Part shown: in pieces, positions 54,357-61,025 of the stretch
Layout: each line of letters begins with the position of its first letter
How positions within the stretch are numbered: the stretch's first letter is position 1
Assembly: GCA_021323675.1 (NCBI GenBank)
Contig: JAJPKP010000028.1
Coordinates: forward strand, 1-61,025
Direction of reading: 5' to 3'
DNA: 61,025 nucleotides
From: Pseudomonadota bacterium
GTDB lineage: Bacteria > Desulfobacterota > Binatia > Binatales > Binataceae
Translations under genes and position numbers: made by a program
Notes under the pieces: model-generated
What the model was told of the DNA's origin: nothing
The model's input: the letters and a program-made list of their open reading frames with translations, nothing else
Databases searched by the model: none

Positions 54357-54380
54357 CTCCGCACAGATGCGGAGATTATA
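54351..54380 (+). promoter_or_regulatory. Perfect 13-bp palindrome over the fic -10 box and start codon
   Basis: TATAATCTCCGCA (54351-54363) and TGCGGAGATTATA (54368-54380) are exact inverted repeats separated by CAGA. The left arm contains the -10 box. The spacer and right arm contain the start codon (54367-54369). This is the architecture of an operator at which a dimeric repressor would block the promoter. The Fic protein itself has a C-terminal winged-helix-like region and is the likeliest ligand. Confidence 0.75.
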
Positions 54381-55500
54381 TATACATCAGCTCAAGAACT
54401 GGCCCCGGTTCCGCTGGGGGACGGACAAGCTCGCCGGGCCGTTGGCCTCGGTGCGCCATCGCCAGGGCCGGCTCATCGGACAGATGGAAGCGCTTGGATT
54501 CAATCTTCGGCAGGAGGCGGTGCTGCAAACACTGACGGCGGACGTGCTTAAGAGCAGCGAAATCGAGGGCGAGAAGCTCGACGCCGCTCAGGTCCGGTCA
54601 TCGATTGCCCGCCGCCTCGGAATGGATACCGGCGGGCTTGGGCCGGCGGATCGCGATGTCGAGGGCGTGGTTGAGATGGTGCTCGATGCCACCGGTCACT
54701 TTGCCTGGCCGCTTACGCAGGAGCGCCTGTTCGCGTGGCACGCTTCGCTGTTTCCCACGGGACGCAGCGGGATGAGGAAGATCAGGGTAGGGGCCTGGCG
54801 CGATCGCGCCGGCGACCCGATGCAGGTGGTGTCCGGTCCCATCGGCAGAGAACATGTCCATTTTGAAGCACCCGAGGCCGCGAGGCTCAAAAGAGAGATG
54901 AAGGCCTTCCTCGATTGGTTCGAGTCGGATTCCGATGTCGATCCCGTACTGAAAGCCGCAATGGCGCATCTCTGGTTCGTGACCATCCATCCGTTCGACG
55001 ACGGAAACGGACGCATCGCGCGCGCGATTGCCGACCTGGCGCTGGCGCGCTCAGAGAACAGCGCGCAAAGGTTCTACAGCATGTCCGCGCAGATCCGGCA
55101 GGAACGGAACGCGTATTACGCCATCCTGGAACGGACGCAGAAAGGCACGATGGACATCACGCCCTGGATGGAGTGGTTTCTCGGCTGCCTGGGACGAGCG
55201 ATCGACGGCGCTCAGACGGCGCTCGCCGCCGTCCTCGAGAGGGCGCGCTTCTGGGAACGGATCAGGGACGTTCCTCTCAACGAACGCCAGCGCCTCGTCC
55301 TCAACAAGCTCCTGGAGGGCTTCGAAGGAAACCTGACGACCTCAAAATACGCGAAACTGGCAAAGTGCTCCCAGGACACCGCGCTTCGCGACATCCTCCC
55401 GCTACTCGCCCACGGCATCCTCACCCGCAACCCCCACGGCGGCCGCAGCACAAGTTACGGGCTCGCACCAGCAACTCGCGAGAAGCCCGACAACCCGTAA
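54367..55500 (+). CDS. Fic-family adenylyltransferase with DUF4172 and C-terminal winged helix
   Basis: A 377-residue Fic protein. The N-terminal DUF4172 region (IHQLKNWPRFRWGTDKLAGP) contains the inhibitory motif SSEIEG (Ser63, Glu67), placing it with Fic proteins inhibited by an N-terminal helix. The catalytic loop HPFDDGNGRIAR (208-219) is complete, so it should transfer AMP or another nucleotide monophosphate to a target hydroxyl. The C-terminal ~65 residues (NERQRLVLNKLLEGFEGNLT, SKYAKLAKCSQDTALRDILP) resemble a winged-helix DNA-binding domain, suggesting autoregulation at the palindrome. The target is unknown. No antitoxin gene is adjacent. Confidence 0.93.
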   Translation: MRRLYIHQLKNWPRFRWGTDKLAGPLASVRHRQGRLIGQMEALGFNLRQEAVLQTLTADVLKSSEIEGEKLDAAQVRSSIARRLGMDTGGLGPADRDVEGVVEMVLDATGHFAWPLTQERLFAWHASLFPTGRSGMRKIRVGAWRDRAGDPMQVVSGPIGREHVHFEAPEAARLKREMKAFLDWFESDSDVDPVLKAAMAHLWFVTIHPFDDGNGRIARAIADLALARSENSAQRFYSMSAQIRQERNAYYAILERTQKGTMDITPWMEWFLGCLGRAIDGAQTALAAVLERARFWERIRDVPLNERQRLVLNKLLEGFEGNLTTSKYAKLAKCSQDTALRDILPLLAHGILTRNPHGGRSTSYGLAPATREKPDNP

Positions 55501-55729
55501 GAGACGATCATACGAAGGATTTCTACGGCACAGTTGCAAGCAGCGAGGAAGGCTGGCGAGTGCTCGCGGTCAGCTTGGATTTGTCTGCTCCTTTCGCTGG
55601 AGCTTGCCAGTCCTGGACCGATCGACCTCCAAGTTAGCGAAACCTACACAAGAACCCCGGTGCCTCTGAGTTGATCGCTACGACGTGCGGTAGGTACTCG
55701 CGGCCTGGTTCACGCGCCAAAATATCAGC

Positions 55730-55867
55730 GTGACCAAAAAGCAATCGAAGCCGAAAAAGCCGCTCTGCGAAAAGCAGCAAGAATCAGATGAGAAGCTGCA
55801 CGAAGAAGAAATGGACCTCCATGCACTGCTGTTGATGGAGGTTCGCATCCAATTGACGCCAGAGTGA
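55730..55867 (+). CDS. Possible 45-residue charged small protein
   Basis: A GTG-started frame of 45 codons opens with a Lys-rich stretch (MTKKQSKPKKPLCEKQQESD) and continues with an acidic, Leu/Met-rich helix-like half (HEEEMDLHALLLMEVRIQL). It stops at TGA just before an AT-rich palindrome. There is no clear Shine-Dalgarno. It may be a remnant or a genuine small protein of the fic locus. It resembles nothing I know. Confidence 0.3.
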   Translation: MTKKQSKPKKPLCEKQQESDEKLHEEEMDLHALLLMEVRIQLTPE

Positions 55868-55869
55868 GT

Positions 55870-55910
55870 CGTCATTGTAGTTGACATAATATTTCTTATG
55901 CGAAATGACG
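55870..55910. repeat. AT-rich nested palindrome
   Basis: CGTCATT (55870-55876) and AATGACG (55904-55910) are a perfect 7-bp inverted repeat enclosing a second one, CATAA (55885-55889) and TTATG (55896-55900). The interior includes TTGACATAATA. It may be an operator or a structured transcript end. Its low GC content stands out from the region. Confidence 0.4.
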
Positions 55911-56068
55911 CTACGGCCACGGCTTAGACCATAAGGGGATTCGGTTGTTGCCGCGGGGCGTTGGCCTCCTCCTCACGGTTGGGCCCTGTTGCGCTTCCGG
56001 GCGTAGGCTGGAGAGTCGCGTATGGCGGTCTGGCGCATCTCGATGGGGCTCCGTATCATGGGAGCCTT

Positions 56069-57010
56069 ATGGAGCTTTTGACCCGTGTTGTTTTCCCGCG
56101 CGAGGGCCTGGCTGCCGCCCTTCTTTGCGCTTTCGCTGTTCTGCTCGCTGCCGGATCCGCTCTGGCCGGGTCCGCTTCGTCTCCATCGTCCGCGACCGTC
56201 AGCAGCGACCCGGCGCGCGATGCCGCCCTCAAGGACTTCCTGCAGAAGAAGTTCCGCATCGGCAGCCCCAGCGAAATCGCGTTCGGACCGATGGAGAAAA
56301 CGCCGCTGCCCGGCGTCTATCAGCGCAGCGTCACCGTCAGCAACGACAAGGGCCAGAGCGTCACCGTCACGCTCTTCAGCGACAAGAACGAAACCAAGGC
56401 CATCCTCGGCCAGTACTACGATCTCGGCTCGGATGCGTGGGGCCGCGTCGATATGAAGCCGGTCCATCTGGATGACCGCCCTACCCTGGGCCCGCCCGAT
56501 GCGCCGATCACGATGGTTGAGTTCGCGGACTTCGAATGTCCCTATTGCGCGCACGCGTTCGGCGAGGTCGAGACGTTGGCGAACACGACCTACAAGGGCA
56601 AGATGCGCGTCATCTTCAAGAACTATCCCCTGAACGGGCATCCGTGGGCGCGCACCGCCGCGATCGCCGCCGAATGCGCGCGCCTGCAGAACCCGTCCGC
56701 GTTCTGGGACTTCGCCCGCTACTTCTACACCAACCAGGGGCAGATCAATCCCGGCAACGTGCAGCAGAAGATCGATGAGGAAGCATCCAAGCTGAGCCTC
56801 GATGACAAGGCGCTCAAGGCCTGCATGCAGACGCCCGCCGCCGGCCAGCGGGTCAACGAGGACGAGGCCGACGGCAACGCGGTCCACGTCTCATCGACCC
56901 CCACCTTCTTCGTAAACGGCATCCCGCTGGTCGGATTGCCCGAGGGCAAGGTGTTCGATTTCGTGATCAATTCTGAGCTTGCGGAGCACGCCGCGCACGC
57001 CGCGCGGTGA
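56069..57010 (+). CDS. Exported DsbA-family thiol-disulfide protein
   Basis: A 313-residue periplasmic protein with a signal peptide (LLCAFAVLLAAGSALAG), an N-terminal domain of about 90 residues (DAALKDFLQKKFRIGSPSEI) that may mediate dimerisation or substrate binding, and a DsbA-type thioredoxin domain with active site FECPYC (Cys157, Cys160), KNYPLNGHPWA and the cis-Pro loop SSTPTFFVNG. It belongs to the BdbD/DsbA-like group that oxidises or isomerises disulfides. ATG 56069 has GGGAG upstream. The longer open frame upstream is not needed. It converges with the minus-strand TPR gene. Confidence 0.88.
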   Translation: MELLTRVVFPREGLAAALLCAFAVLLAAGSALAGSASSPSSATVSSDPARDAALKDFLQKKFRIGSPSEIAFGPMEKTPLPGVYQRSVTVSNDKGQSVTVTLFSDKNETKAILGQYYDLGSDAWGRVDMKPVHLDDRPTLGPPDAPITMVEFADFECPYCAHAFGEVETLANTTYKGKMRVIFKNYPLNGHPWARTAAIAAECARLQNPSAFWDFARYFYTNQGQINPGNVQQKIDEEASKLSLDDKALKACMQTPAAGQRVNEDEADGNAVHVSSTPTFFVNGIPLVGLPEGKVFDFVINSELAEHAAHAAR

Positions 57011-57098
57011 GTATCGCCCTCGCGCGGATTGCCGGACGACATACAGGCCCGCACCGGCCTCTCGCAGCCGGGTTGAACGGAATTCAGATCGCGGAGGC

Positions 57099-57824
57099 TT
57101 AGTGAGCTGCCGGAGTCGCCGCGGCGGCAGTCGGCTTTTGCTCCATGGGCGATGCGCCCAGCATCGCGAGCGATTCGATCACTTCCTGGCGCTGCGGAGC
57201 GAACGGATGCGCCGATAGAAAGGCGCGATAGACCGCGACGGCCGCGTCCTTCTGCCCCTGCTTCGCGAGCATCCGCGCCACTCCGAGTTGCGCTCTGACC
57301 TGCTCGGGTCCGGGAATCGACGATGCCTGCTGGTAGGCGCCAGCGGCCTTCGCATAGTCGCCCATCCGCTCGTAGATCACGCCCAGGTTGGTAAGCGCGA
57401 GGTTCGCGAAAGTCGATCCATGCTCGTCGCCGATGAAAGCGACGAACGCATCGCGCGCGTGCGGCAGATCGTTCTCCGCGAGGTAGGCGGATCCCAGGTA
57501 AAAGCGGGCGAGCTTGCCGATCCTGCGGTTCGGCTCGGCTTCCGCCAGCTTTGCGAACTGGTCTTCGGCGGCTTTGTATTGTTTGGCGTCGAGCGCCGCG
57601 AGCGCGTTGTAGAACTGGTCGCCGGCGGCGCGGTCGCGTCCGGTCTCGTACAGATAAACGCCGATCACCGTGCCCGCGGCGGCCAGAACCACGACGGCGG
57701 AGATGATCACCTGCCGGAGGTTGGCAAGCAGAAATTCCTGGGCGCTGTCGACGAAGGTTACGAACTCGTCGGGCTGTTTGAGTTCTTTGCGCGTCAGCCG
57801 ATGATGGTGGTGCGTCGAAGGCAT
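57099..57824 (-). CDS. Membrane-anchored TPR protein (YfgM-like)
   Basis: A 241-residue protein with a cytosolic N-terminus containing HHHH, one membrane span (VIISAVVVLAAAGTVIGVYL) and a periplasmic TPR region (AGDQFYNALAALDAKQYKAA, GKLARFYLGSAYLAENDLPH, NLALTNLGVIYERMGDYAKA). The topology and repeats resemble YfgM, which links the Sec translocon to periplasmic chaperones, but sequence identity cannot be judged by eye. It ends a minus-strand run after the DUF151 nuclease gene. Confidence 0.75.
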   Translation of the reverse strand: MPSTHHHHRLTRKELKQPDEFVTFVDSAQEFLLANLRQVIISAVVVLAAAGTVIGVYLYETGRDRAAGDQFYNALAALDAKQYKAAEDQFAKLAEAEPNRRIGKLARFYLGSAYLAENDLPHARDAFVAFIGDEHGSTFANLALTNLGVIYERMGDYAKAAGAYQQASSIPGPEQVRAQLGVARMLAKQGQKDAAVAVYRAFLSAHPFAPQRQEVIESLAMLGASPMEQKPTAAAATPAAH

Positions 57825-57908
57825 CGGGGGGCTTGCGTCAGGCAGGCGCGCTTAAGCGGATAGGCTGAGCCGGGGCGACCGGCGTGCCCGGGCGCGCGGA
57901 TAGCGCGC

Positions 57909-58445
57909 TCACATCTTGTACTTGAAGTCCTCGGGCGACATCCGCTCGAGAATTTCGGACCATTTGTCGCGCGACACCCCCGCCAGATTCTGGTCCGTCG
58001 ATGCGCTCGGCTCGGCGGCCGTTTCCTGCGGCTCGCTGGAATCGAGCAGCACCTGCTTGGCGACATAGATGGGAGACTTGGTCCGAAGCGCCAGCGCGAT
58101 CGCATCCGACGGCCGCGAATCGATCTCGACGATCTTGCCCTCGCGGGTCTTGAGCTGGATGCGCGCGAAGTAGGTGCTCTCGCGCAACTCGGTGATCTCG
58201 GCGGCTTCGACGGTGGCGCCGAATTCGCTGAGCAGGTTGCGCAGCAGATCGTGCGTCATCGGCCGCGGCGGCCGGATTCCCTCCAGCTCGGTCGCCATCG
58301 CGGTGGCTTCGAGCGGTCCGACCCAGATCGAGAGGTTGAGCTTGTTGTCCGGATCCTTGAGGACGACGATCGGCATCTTAGTGGACGGGTCGAGCGTAAT
58401 CCCGCCAACCATCATCAGAATGAAATCTTCTCTATGAGCGGCCAT
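57909..58445 (-). CDS. Bifunctional nuclease family protein (DUF151)
   Basis: A 178-residue DUF151 protein. The core GGITLDPSTKMPIVVLKD, LNLSIWVGPLEATAMATELE, TELRESTYFARIQL and IDSRPSDAIALALRTKSPIY is diagnostic. Some family members have DNase/RNase activity, but the usual function is unknown. The C-terminus carries a short acidic tail ending ILERMSPEDFKYKM. ATG at 58445 is used. The ATG at 58415 or 58412 (MMVGG) fits the family start better and has AGAGAAG upstream. Confidence 0.88.
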   Translation of the reverse strand: MAAHREDFILMMVGGITLDPSTKMPIVVLKDPDNKLNLSIWVGPLEATAMATELEGIRPPRPMTHDLLRNLLSEFGATVEAAEITELRESTYFARIQLKTREGKIVEIDSRPSDAIALALRTKSPIYVAKQVLLDSSEPQETAAEPSASTDQNLAGVSRDKWSEILERMSPEDFKYKM

Positions 58446-58570
58446 GAATTGGTTCGCCGAATTGGCTATGGGCGATTTTTTCGCCTTCGGTCCGTCCCTG
58501 TGAAATATCTTGGACCAAACCGAGCCGGTGGTCAACCGAAGCAGACGCCACAGCGCTTCGATCCACGCGC

Positions 58571-59983
58571 TCAGCGCGCGACCAGGTGATCGACCACGCG
58601 GTAAAGCTGGTTGAGATTGCGGCACTCTTCGACCATGTCGCAATGAACGGCATAGCGTTCCATCTCGCTGTCGCCGAAGCCCCAGGTGTTGCGGCTCTCG
58701 GGATTCAGCCAGATGACCCGCTTCGCCCGCTGGCGAATTTCGCGCAGGCACCAATCATGCGGCAAATTGTAATTGTTGCGCGCGTCGCCCAGCACGATCA
58801 CGGTCGTCCGCTTGTTGATCGCTCCGATATGGTCGGCCACGAAACTGCGGAACGCATAACCGAAGTTCGAATGGGCGTACACATTGATAATATCGCCCTT
58901 CAGCGCCACGTCCAACGCATCCTTGATGTCGTTGGAACGGAAATGTTCGGTGACTTCGCCGATATCCGACACGAAGATGAAGCTGCGCACGCGCGAATAG
59001 AGGTCCTGAAGCGAATAAACGAACTGCAGCATGAAGCGCGAGGCGTTGCGCACCGAGTCCGACACGTCGCACAACACCACCACCTGCGGCTTTTCCTTCT
59101 TGCGCCGCTCGAAGCGCAGCTTGAACGGCACCCCGCCGCAATCCAGGTTGTGGCGCAGCGTGCGCTTGATGTCGAAGCGGCCCTTTTTCGATCGCTTGCG
59201 CCGGATCGCGATCACGTTCTTCAGCCGCTGCGCCAGCTTCTGCACCGCTTCCTGCATCTTCCTGAGCTCTTCCTCGCTCAGGTAATAAAAGCTCTTCTCC
59301 GCAATCTGGTTCATCCGCTGGTCTTCGCGCTGGCGGATGTCGCGTTTCTCGCGCTCCATGCGGACGTAGCGGCGGATGATGTCCTCGAGCGCCTTGAGCC
59401 GGCGCTCCAGGTATTCCTCCATCCGCTCCTTCATCCCCTGCCCCAGATCCATCTTCTCGAGCTGCTCGCGCAGCTCCTTTATCTCGCCCTCGATCTTGTC
59501 GAGTCCGAGCTGGCGGGCGAGCGCGCGCGCGAAGTAGTTCTCCTCGATGGTCCGTTCGATGCCCTTAAGGCGGGCGGCCCGCGCCGCCTCGCGGAGCTTC
59601 TTTTCCAGCGCGCCCGAGTTGTTCTGCAGAAGCTGCCTGGTCAGCTCGGAGAGCTCCTTGCCCTGCTTCTTCAGCATCTCCTCGACCTGTTCCAGGAACT
59701 TCTGGAACTCCTGGTCGGACATCGAAAGCGCGTCCTGAACCGCCTGGCTCGCCTGCTTGATAATCTCGCCCAGGCCGGAGAAATAGACGTCGAACAACTC
59801 CTCGAAGACCGGCAGCTCGCTGGCCCGCTTGACCATCGTGGAGCGCAGCGCGGAGCGAAACGCCTCGCGTTCGCCGAGCCCGGTGAGCTCCGATGCCGAA
59901 AAGGCATCGAGCGTCTCCGCCATCGAGACGCGCACGCCGTTCTCGCGCAGCAGATTGGCGAATTCGACCAGCTTTTCTTCCAT
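58571..59983 (-). CDS. VWA domain protein, CoxE-like
   Basis: A 470-residue cytosolic protein with an N-terminal CoxE-like region (ANLLRENGVRVSMAETLDAF), a long charged helical middle (about residues 75-265, coiled-coil-like) and a C-terminal von Willebrand A domain with MIDAS motif VVVLCDVSDSV and the downstream VIVLGDARNNYN. Such proteins pair with MoxR ATPases to remodel or insert metal cofactors into partner enzymes. No carbon monoxide dehydrogenase or other client is in the window. It follows moxR by 19 bases. Confidence 0.88.
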   Translation of the reverse strand: MEEKLVEFANLLRENGVRVSMAETLDAFSASELTGLGEREAFRSALRSTMVKRASELPVFEELFDVYFSGLGEIIKQASQAVQDALSMSDQEFQKFLEQVEEMLKKQGKELSELTRQLLQNNSGALEKKLREAARAARLKGIERTIEENYFARALARQLGLDKIEGEIKELREQLEKMDLGQGMKERMEEYLERRLKALEDIIRRYVRMEREKRDIRQREDQRMNQIAEKSFYYLSEEELRKMQEAVQKLAQRLKNVIAIRRKRSKKGRFDIKRTLRHNLDCGGVPFKLRFERRKKEKPQVVVLCDVSDSVRNASRFMLQFVYSLQDLYSRVRSFIFVSDIGEVTEHFRSNDIKDALDVALKGDIINVYAHSNFGYAFRSFVADHIGAINKRTTVIVLGDARNNYNLPHDWCLREIRQRAKRVIWLNPESRNTWGFGDSEMERYAVHCDMVEECRNLNQLYRVVDHLVAR

Positions 59984-60002
59984 CGGCGGGGCCCCTGCCC
60001 TG

Positions 60003-60968
60003 CTAGTTCAGCAGATCCTTGTCGCTGCTGCCGGTCGCGTCGGCGCCCCGGCGCGCCCGTATCCGGCGCACGTAGTCCTTCAATTCTTCCTGGGCTTTGC
60101 GAACGTCGCCTTCATATTTGACGATCGTGTCGAGGGTTTCGTTCACCAACTCCTCGTCCAGGCTCTGCACGTTGAGCAGCGTAAGCGCCTTGACCCAATC
60201 GAGCGTCTCGCTGATGCCCGGGGTTTTCTTGAGGTCGAGCTTGCGCAGCGACTGCACCACGCTGACGACCTCTTCCGCCAGCTTCTCGGCGGCATCGGGG
60301 ACCTTGAGCTTGATAATCGCCAGCTCCTGCTTGCGATCGGGAAAATCAATATAGAGATGCAGGCAGCGCCGCTTGAGCGCATCCGACATCTCGCGCGCGT
60401 TGTTCGAGGTCAGGACGACCAGCGGAATATGCTTCGCCTTCAGCGTGCCCAGCTCCGGCACCGAAATCTGAAAGTCCGAAAGCAGCTCGAGCAGAAACGC
60501 TTCGAATTCGGCGTCCGCCTTGTCGATCTCGTCGATCAGCAGCACGCAGGGCTTGTCCGAAGTAATCGCCTTCAGCAACGGACGCGGCAGGACGAAGCGC
60601 TCCGAAAAAAAGACTTCATCCTCGCGCGCGATGCGATCGACCGCTTCCGTCAGGCCTTTCGCGCCGGTCAGCACTTCGCTGATCTTGTCCTTCAGGATCT
60701 GCGTATAAAGGAGCTGCTTGGCGTACTCCCATTCGTAGAGCGCCTTGCCTTCGTCGAGCCCCTCGTAGCACTGCAGGCGAATCAGCTCATGCCCGAGCGC
60801 GGCCGCCAGTACCTTGGCCAGATCGGTCTTGCCGACTCCCGCGGGTCCTTCGACCAGCACCGGCTTGCGCAGCGCGCTCGCCAGATAGATGACGGTGGCG
60901 ATCCGCCGGCTCGCGATGTAGTTGTTCTTGGCGAATCGTTCGATAACCTCGTCGATCGATGAAAACAT
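60003..60968 (-). CDS. MoxR-family AAA+ ATPase
   Basis: A 321-residue AAA+ protein: Walker A VEGPAGVGKTDLAKVLAAAL (Lys47), Walker B VLLIDEIDKAD, sensor VVLTSNNAREMSDALKRRC and a C-terminal lid. MoxR ATPases act as chaperones with VWA partners such as the next gene. The ATG at 60968 (MFSSIDEVI) is preceded by a strong GAGGAGG. The TTG at 60971 is not needed. It heads the minus-strand run moxR-coxE-DUF151-TPR. Confidence 0.92.
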   Translation of the reverse strand: MFSSIDEVIERFAKNNYIASRRIATVIYLASALRKPVLVEGPAGVGKTDLAKVLAAALGHELIRLQCYEGLDEGKALYEWEYAKQLLYTQILKDKISEVLTGAKGLTEAVDRIAREDEVFFSERFVLPRPLLKAITSDKPCVLLIDEIDKADAEFEAFLLELLSDFQISVPELGTLKAKHIPLVVLTSNNAREMSDALKRRCLHLYIDFPDRKQELAIIKLKVPDAAEKLAEEVVSVVQSLRKLDLKKTPGISETLDWVKALTLLNVQSLDEELVNETLDTIVKYEGDVRKAQEELKDYVRRIRARRGADATGSSDKDLLN

Positions 60969-61025
60969 CAATCCTCCTCAACGGATGCGGCCAGGACCCA
61001 CGCTTCCGCGCGCAGATTCAATTGC
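60968..61025 (-). CDS. Possible C-terminal end of a gene upstream of moxR (cut by window edge)
   Basis: On the minus strand a frame enters from the right edge and reads QLNLRAEAWVLAASVEED before a TGA that overlaps the moxR ATG as TGATG. The coupling-type overlap and ordinary composition suggest a real co-transcribed gene, but only 18 residues are visible and the family is unknown. Confidence 0.35.
   Translation of the reverse strand, partial: QLNLRAEAWVLAASVEED

Larger units (their letters stand above)
55501..56068. other. Long intergenic stretch after fic
   Basis: About 570 bases between fic and the DsbA-like gene. It holds a possible 45-codon frame (55730-55867) and an AT-rich nested palindrome (55870-55910). 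I see no tRNA, no IS end and no convincing longer coding frame. Parts are markedly less GC-rich than the surroundings, consistent with decayed or acquired DNA. Confidence 0.5.

Noticed and set aside
55678..55920. Minus-strand 80-codon Ser-rich frame after fic
   Set aside because: Low-complexity product without a ribosome site, antisense to the slightly better plus-strand 45-codon frame. No evidence for coding.
58586..60121. Plus-strand open frame of about 511 codons across the VWA and moxR genes
   Set aside because: Leu/His/Arg-rich shadow of the minus-strand VWA gene. The minus-strand products have clear domains.
1..61025. tRNA or rRNA genes, CRISPR arrays, insertion sequences, integrases or prophage genes
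   Set aside because: I looked in the intergenic stretches and the coding set and saw no cloverleaf-like sequence, direct-repeat array, transposase, recombinase or phage structural gene. A dedicated scan could still find a short element I missed.

Overview
The window is about 61 kb of gene-dense, high-GC DNA (roughly 60-65% GC by eye) from a diderm bacterium. LptE, RlpA, several lipoproteins and a lipoprotein metallopeptidase imply an outer membrane. Gene content and order (yebC-ruvC-ruvA-ruvB, plsX-fabD-acpP, nrdR-ribD-ribBA-nusB, lepA-lepB, pyrR-pyrB-pyrC-carA-carB) are those of a free-living, Deltaproteobacteria-like or related uncultured lineage. The phylum cannot be fixed from the sequence alone. 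There are no tRNA or rRNA genes, CRISPR arrays, phages or insertion sequences that I can see.

Layout. 0-7 kb (+): folE, rpiA, a glycerate 2-kinase, an isocitrate dehydrogenase, a sulfite-oxidase-fold molybdoprotein, glpD and nth. 7-15.6 kb (+): yceD-rpmF-plsX-fabD, acpP with its own promoter, then nrdR-ribD-ribBA-nusB-lptE-holA. 15.6-17.5 kb (-): rpsT, mazG and an esterase. 17.6-23.2 kb (+): a three-gene membrane glycosylation cluster, namely a double GT-C fusion, an exported lectin-like protein and a multi-spanning protein ending in a PA14 domain. 23.4-32.1 kb: a lipoprotein (-), then yebC-ruvCAB, a glutamine amidotransferase, an LprI-like protein, rlmN, mtnP and a PfkB kinase. 32-39 kb (+): a polyprenyl-phosphate glycosyltransferase, ugd, an epimerase, lepA, two tandem lepB genes and a coiled-coil protein. 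39.2-47.7 kb (+): the pyrimidine operon. 47.7-54.2 kb: recG, a Nudix hydrolase, a metallopeptidase lipoprotein and rlpA (both -), dgt and a TPR protein. 54.3-56 kb: a Fic-protein locus with a palindromic operator. 56-61 kb: a DsbA-like protein (+), then moxR, a CoxE-type VWA gene, a DUF151 nuclease and a TPR membrane protein on the minus strand.

The most unusual system is the pyrimidine operon. Its second gene (39943-41886) encodes one polypeptide with three parts: a complete aspartate transcarbamoylase catalytic chain, the zinc domain of the regulatory chain PyrI without PyrI's nucleotide-binding domain, and a second PyrR-like phosphoribosyltransferase domain. A canonical PyrR gene lies directly upstream. 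Ahead of that sits a compact leader: a consensus promoter, a hairpin with a PyrR-type CNGNGA hexaloop running into a Shine-Dalgarno, a 21-codon leader peptide containing an intrinsic terminator, and a leader stop codon that overlaps the pyrR start. Pyrimidine signals may therefore act both on the mRNA and, through a captured PyrR fold, on the enzyme.

Other points of interest are a RibBA whose DHBP-synthase half has lost key active-site residues, the double GT-C and PA14 cluster, a Fic gene whose -10 box and start codon both lie in a 13-bp perfect palindrome, and a PlsX with a long disordered tail.
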